Shown here piece by piece: positions 60,833-64,000 of a stretch of DNA of 64,000 nt (its first letter is position 1; the number at the start of each line of letters is the position of its first letter). The DNA is from Candidatus Krumholzibacteriota bacterium (GTDB lineage Bacteria > Krumholzibacteriota > Krumholzibacteriia > Krumholzibacteriales > Krumholzibacteriaceae). The stretch spans positions 73,002 through 137,001 of the forward strand of contig JAFGCX010000034.1 of assembly GCA_016932415.1 (NCBI GenBank), given 5' to 3'. Both the position numbers and the translations under genes were made by a program. Under the pieces are notes generated by a model, which was given only the letters and a program-made list of their open reading frames with translations, had not been told where the DNA came from and did not search any database.

Positions 60833-63800
60833 ATGCCAGACGACCCGCAAGGAAAAGGCGAGTTCGAATACGATAAAAACCAGCCTGGGAACCAGTACAA
60901 ATCTGTATGTTCCGAAGAGGAACTTGGAGATATGCACCTGGCAACGGAGAATTACACCGTCGCTCTTGAATATTATGAAAAAGCGCTTCAGAGGGTCCAT
61001 AAGCAGACCGGTGAACCGGGCGACCTTGTGCGGCTGTACAGGAAGATAAGCGACTGTTACAGGAAAAAAGGGCTTCTAAGGGAAGCATCGACCTTTCTCG
61101 AAAGCGCTTCCTCTCACTGTTCAGAAGAGGATCAGATAGGGAAGGGGACGATCGCCTGCAGAAGAGCGATCATAATGAGGGGCCAGGGGCAGATAAAAGA
61201 GGCTCTGAGGGAAGGTTGCGCTGCGTACAAGATCCTGCGAAAGAGCGATCAGCATAAAGAAGTAGCCCATACCCAGCTCCTTATAGCAAACTGTTATTTC
61301 AGGCTCGGCCAGCATGATGAGGCGGAACAGTTCTTTCTTGACGCGCTTTCATCATATCGGCGGATCAACGATTCCGTGGGAGAATCGTATGTCCTGAACA
61401 ATCTCGGGCTTTTCCATAAAAATGCCTGCCGCTGGGGCAGGGCCCTTCAGTTCCTCAACAAGGCTATGGCTATATGCGAGGAGATAGGGTTGAGCCAGCA
61501 CCGGGTACGAGTCACGCTGAATCTCGGTGTCGTGCATCTAAAGAAGAGGGATTTTGCAAACGCGGAAAGTTCGTTTTCAGCAGCGAGAGCGATGGCGAGC
61601 AGGATAGGCGATGAACTGAAATATACCCGGGCGACGCTGATGCTTGGCGTGAAGGAGACAAGGTGCGGAAACCTCATCGCCGCAGAAAAACATCTTCTTG
61701 AGGCAAGAGTCCTTGCCGAAAGACGAAATTACAGAAGAGAGATCGCTCTGGCCGATGAATTTGCCGGAGATCTGATGCTGATCAGGGGAGACATCAGCGG
61801 AGCGCTGGAGAATTACACGATCGCCCTTTCCGAGGCTAAGAAGATCTCACCGGTCAATGATATAGTGGCCGAAGTCGTGCGCAGGATAATGTATGTCCAT
61901 CTCATTCAGAAAAAGCCCCAGCAGGTCATATCGATGAGTGAAAACGCCATCGGGACCTGTAAAAAAGCGGGAGAACTGCACGAGATAGGTTACATGGAAA
62001 GGACTATAGGCCAGGCATATGCACTGATACACGATGACAATGCCGCCGAGAAGAAGATCAATCAGAGCATAAGGACTTTTCTTTCGGTGAATAATCCGTA
62101 CGACGCGCATATCTCCGGCGTCGCTCTCGGCGAACTTCTAATTAAACGCGGTGACAGGAAATCTGTCGTAATCGCGAGGAAGCTGGTCGGCGAGACGATA
62201 TCGTTCTTTGAGAGGAATGAGGAATTCAAAGACCTCGCCAACAGCCATTTTCTTCTCGCGAAGATCGAAGAGACGCTTGGAAACAGGGACGAAAGCCTTC
62301 TTCATATATATGAATCGGAACGTCTGGCCGAAGACTTGTGTGACCGTAACCTCAACCGGCGGCTGAGAAGGATGAGAAGGAAGATCGAGACCGATACGGC
62401 GGGGACGAGCCTGCATGCCGGCGGCGCCTTCAAAGTGCCGCAGGAGCTGTCAGGATGTTTCGTTCATGATCCGCACCTGCATTCCTATCTCGATTATATT
62501 CTTAGCGATATGATGAGAAAAGTCGCTGCCGGACACGGTTTTGTGGCGCTGGCCGGTTCAGGGACCACGGGTGAAAGACCTCTGGTCCTGGCGAGGAATG
62601 GAATATCGGAAGATAATACCTGCTCTCTCACTGACTGGTTCATGAAGAGAGAGGGAGTCGACCTTACCGAGAAATTCCTCATCACCGATACGCCCAAGGA
62701 CCGGAGAACAAAGGATGTAAGGGAATTACTCCCCGAAACCGATTCTCCCGTCTATTTCCATCCGATGGTGAAGGATGGAAGACCTTTCGGATTGATATTC
62801 TTCCAGTCGGAAAACGACGGAAGCAAGGCTCCCAGAGTAGGTTCGGTCTTTGATGTCGTTTCGACTTATGCCGGGTTTATCGGATTCCTGGTCAGAGGTA
62901 TCCTCGGGAATGACAACAATGTTGAAGAAGAGAAATTCGACAGGGGTAAATTCCAGAGGATAATAACCCGCAGCGACAGCATGCTGCGGATCCTCGACCT
63001 TGCGGAAAAAGTCGCCGGATCGGATTCAACCGTTCTTCTTATGGGTGAGACTGGAACTGGCAAGGGACTTATAGCGAAAGCTATTCACAGGCTGAGCACC
63101 CGGGGAAGCAGATCGTTCATCCATGTCAATTGCGCCGCTCTTCCCGAACAGCTTCTTGAGAGCGAACTTTTCGGTCATGTGAAGGGAGCTTTTACAGGAG
63201 CGGTGGCCGACAAGAAAGGCCTGCTTGCCGAAGCGGACGGGGGAACGATCTTTCTTGATGAGATCGATAAATCCCCGCTGTCTATCCAGGGAAAACTTCT
63301 GCAGTTCCTCGATTCCAGAATGATCAGGCCTGTCGGCGGAAACGAGATGATCGAAGTCGATGTCAGGTTGATATTCGCGTCGAAAATGGATCTGATATCA
63401 AAATGCAGCGACGGGACTGTCCTTGAGGATTTTTTCTACAGGATAAACGATTTCCCGATCACTGTTCCGCCTCTAAGGGACAGGATCGAAGATATCACCC
63501 TCCTTGCGGAGCATTACCTCAAACTATTCTGCGACGGAATGGGAAAGAAGATCGTGGGATTTTCCGAAGAAGCGGTCAGTTTTCTCAGAGGGAACAGATG
63601 GCCGGGGAATGTCCGCGAACTTGAGAAGATCATAAAAAGAGCAGTGATTCTTTCCAGCGATAATGGCGTGATTACGCCTGCTCAGTTGACTGTCGACGGC
63701 GCTGTCACCACAGGCAGGCCTTACGGGGAAGAGATGACTCTTCCTGAAAGAATAAGGGAACTGGAGGAAAAATCGGTCTCCGAAACACTGAAGGAGAATT

Positions 63801-63892
63801 CCTGGAACAGGAAAGCGGCGGCCGAGCAGCTCGGAATAAGTTATCCCACTCTTCTGAAAAAGATCAGGGATTTTGGCCTCTCTTCTGATTGA
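60833..63892 (+). CDS. Giant TPR-GAF-AAA+ sigma-54 activator with Fis HTH
   Basis: 1019 residues from ATG 60833 (GGGAG 7 bases upstream); a TTG at 60797 has no ribosome site. Order: TPR array (residues ~25-480; units such as LGDMHLATENYTVALEYYEKA and NNLGLFHKNACRWGRALQFL), a GAF-like domain (~530-680, with VALAGSGTTGERPLVLARNG), AAA+ domain with Walker A GETGTGKG near 738, GAFTGA at 785-790 and Walker B GGTIFLDEID, then a Fis HTH (NSWNRKAAAEQLGISYPTLLKKI). No receiver domain, so control is probably by ligand/peptide binding to TPR or GAF. Its target genes are unknown. Confidence 0.92.
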   Translation: MPDDPQGKGEFEYDKNQPGNQYKSVCSEEELGDMHLATENYTVALEYYEKALQRVHKQTGEPGDLVRLYRKISDCYRKKGLLREASTFLESASSHCSEEDQIGKGTIACRRAIIMRGQGQIKEALREGCAAYKILRKSDQHKEVAHTQLLIANCYFRLGQHDEAEQFFLDALSSYRRINDSVGESYVLNNLGLFHKNACRWGRALQFLNKAMAICEEIGLSQHRVRVTLNLGVVHLKKRDFANAESSFSAARAMASRIGDELKYTRATLMLGVKETRCGNLIAAEKHLLEARVLAERRNYRREIALADEFAGDLMLIRGDISGALENYTIALSEAKKISPVNDIVAEVVRRIMYVHLIQKKPQQVISMSENAIGTCKKAGELHEIGYMERTIGQAYALIHDDNAAEKKINQSIRTFLSVNNPYDAHISGVALGELLIKRGDRKSVVIARKLVGETISFFERNEEFKDLANSHFLLAKIEETLGNRDESLLHIYESERLAEDLCDRNLNRRLRRMRRKIETDTAGTSLHAGGAFKVPQELSGCFVHDPHLHSYLDYILSDMMRKVAAGHGFVALAGSGTTGERPLVLARNGISEDNTCSLTDWFMKREGVDLTEKFLITDTPKDRRTKDVRELLPETDSPVYFHPMVKDGRPFGLIFFQSENDGSKAPRVGSVFDVVSTYAGFIGFLVRGILGNDNNVEEEKFDRGKFQRIITRSDSMLRILDLAEKVAGSDSTVLLMGETGTGKGLIAKAIHRLSTRGSRSFIHVNCAALPEQLLESELFGHVKGAFTGAVADKKGLLAEADGGTIFLDEIDKSPLSIQGKLLQFLDSRMIRPVGGNEMIEVDVRLIFASKMDLISKCSDGTVLEDFFYRINDFPITVPPLRDRIEDITLLAEHYLKLFCDGMGKKIVGFSEEAVSFLRGNRWPGNVRELEKIIKRAVILSSDNGVITPAQLTVDGAVTTGRPYGEEMTLPERIRELEEKSVSETLKENSWNRKAAAEQLGISYPTLLKKIRDFGLSSD

Positions 63893-64000
63893 CCACCTTT
63901 CATTGATAAATGATCAACATAGCGATAGATATATTTCTGCACGTCATGAAGAATTTCTTTACATCCTGTCTCAGGTAATAAAGGGCAGGAAGACGGCAGT
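63893..64000. other. Unassigned right edge
   Basis: 108 bases after the last gene. Two minus-strand frames stay open to the edge for ~30 codons and one plus-strand frame of 23 codons lacks a ribosome site; none can be supported. No terminator was seen after the sigma-54 activator gene. Confidence 0.3.

Noticed and set aside
63905-64000. Minus-strand frames open to the right edge (about 30 codons)
   Set aside because: Too short to distinguish from chance, and no protein pattern can be recognised.

Overview
This window reads as an ordinary chromosomal segment of a diderm (Gram-negative-type) bacterium, probably from an uncultured lineage of the FCB / Krumholzibacteria-Eisenbacteria-Latescibacteria neighbourhood. 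Support for a diderm: lipoprotein lipoboxes, a Wzi-like outer-membrane protein, a PpiD-like periplasmic chaperone, RodZ, and meso-DAP peptidoglycan inferred from the MurE DNPR motif plus a DapL-type aminotransferase. The phylum is an inference from gene content (an MglA GTPase, TPR-rich regulators, an archaeal-looking UbiA prenyltransferase) and was not tested by phylogeny. Coding density is high, many starts are TTG or GTG, and adjacent genes are often coupled by 1-14 base overlaps. I see no rRNA, tRNA, CRISPR array, insertion sequence or prophage.

Layout. 1-1.6 kb: tail of a membrane glycosyltransferase-like gene and a SAM methyltransferase. 1.7-18.6 kb: a complete division/cell-wall (dcw) cluster, mraZ-STAS gene-rsmH-ftsL-ftsI-murE-murF-mraY-murD-ftsW-murG-murC-ftsQ-ftsA-ftsZ, preceded by a textbook MraZ operator (four 10-bp-spaced TGGGN-type repeats over a sigma-70-like promoter). 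18.6-24.9 kb: a TPR protein, a radical SAM protein, a reverse-strand rpmB with its own promoter and terminator, recG and an HD-domain protein. 24.9-33.7 kb is the least conventional part: zinc-ribbon proteins, an RsbW-like ATPase, small lipoproteins, an MglA GTPase with a long acidic tail under a near-perfect sigma-54 promoter and a foldable leader, a CheY-like receiver, a TPR protein and a Wzi-like protein. 33.7-43.6 kb: UbiA-family prenyltransferase, uppP, valS, rodZ, uvrB, nadC, birA, coaX. 43.7-45.9 kb: CIRCE-controlled groES-groL with a terminator. 46-54.6 kb: a large lipoprotein, dapL, folB, folK, a deoxynucleoside kinase, panB, panC, a GlmU uridyltransferase domain alone, a HIT protein, a LytR_C protein, a DUF4321-like protein and tatA. 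54.7-57.7 kb on the minus strand: PpiD-like chaperone and rlmN. 57.7-63.9 kb: a Ppx/GppA-like protein, an NtrC-type response regulator, a small secreted protein and a giant TPR-GAF-AAA+-Fis sigma-54 activator.

How it fits together. The first third makes and inserts peptidoglycan at the division site; dapL supplies meso-DAP, uppP recycles the lipid carrier, glmU makes the UDP-GlcNAc precursor and rodZ ties wall growth to shape. The middle part holds what looks like a signalling and cell-surface module built around MglA. Two sigma-54 activators at the right end and a sigma-54 promoter in front of mglA suggest, without proving, one regulatory circuit. The observation I rate highest is this mglA control region: the transcription start predicted from the -24/-12 element is exactly the first base of a 9-bp stem that encloses a roughly 130-nt leader ending just before the ribosome binding site.
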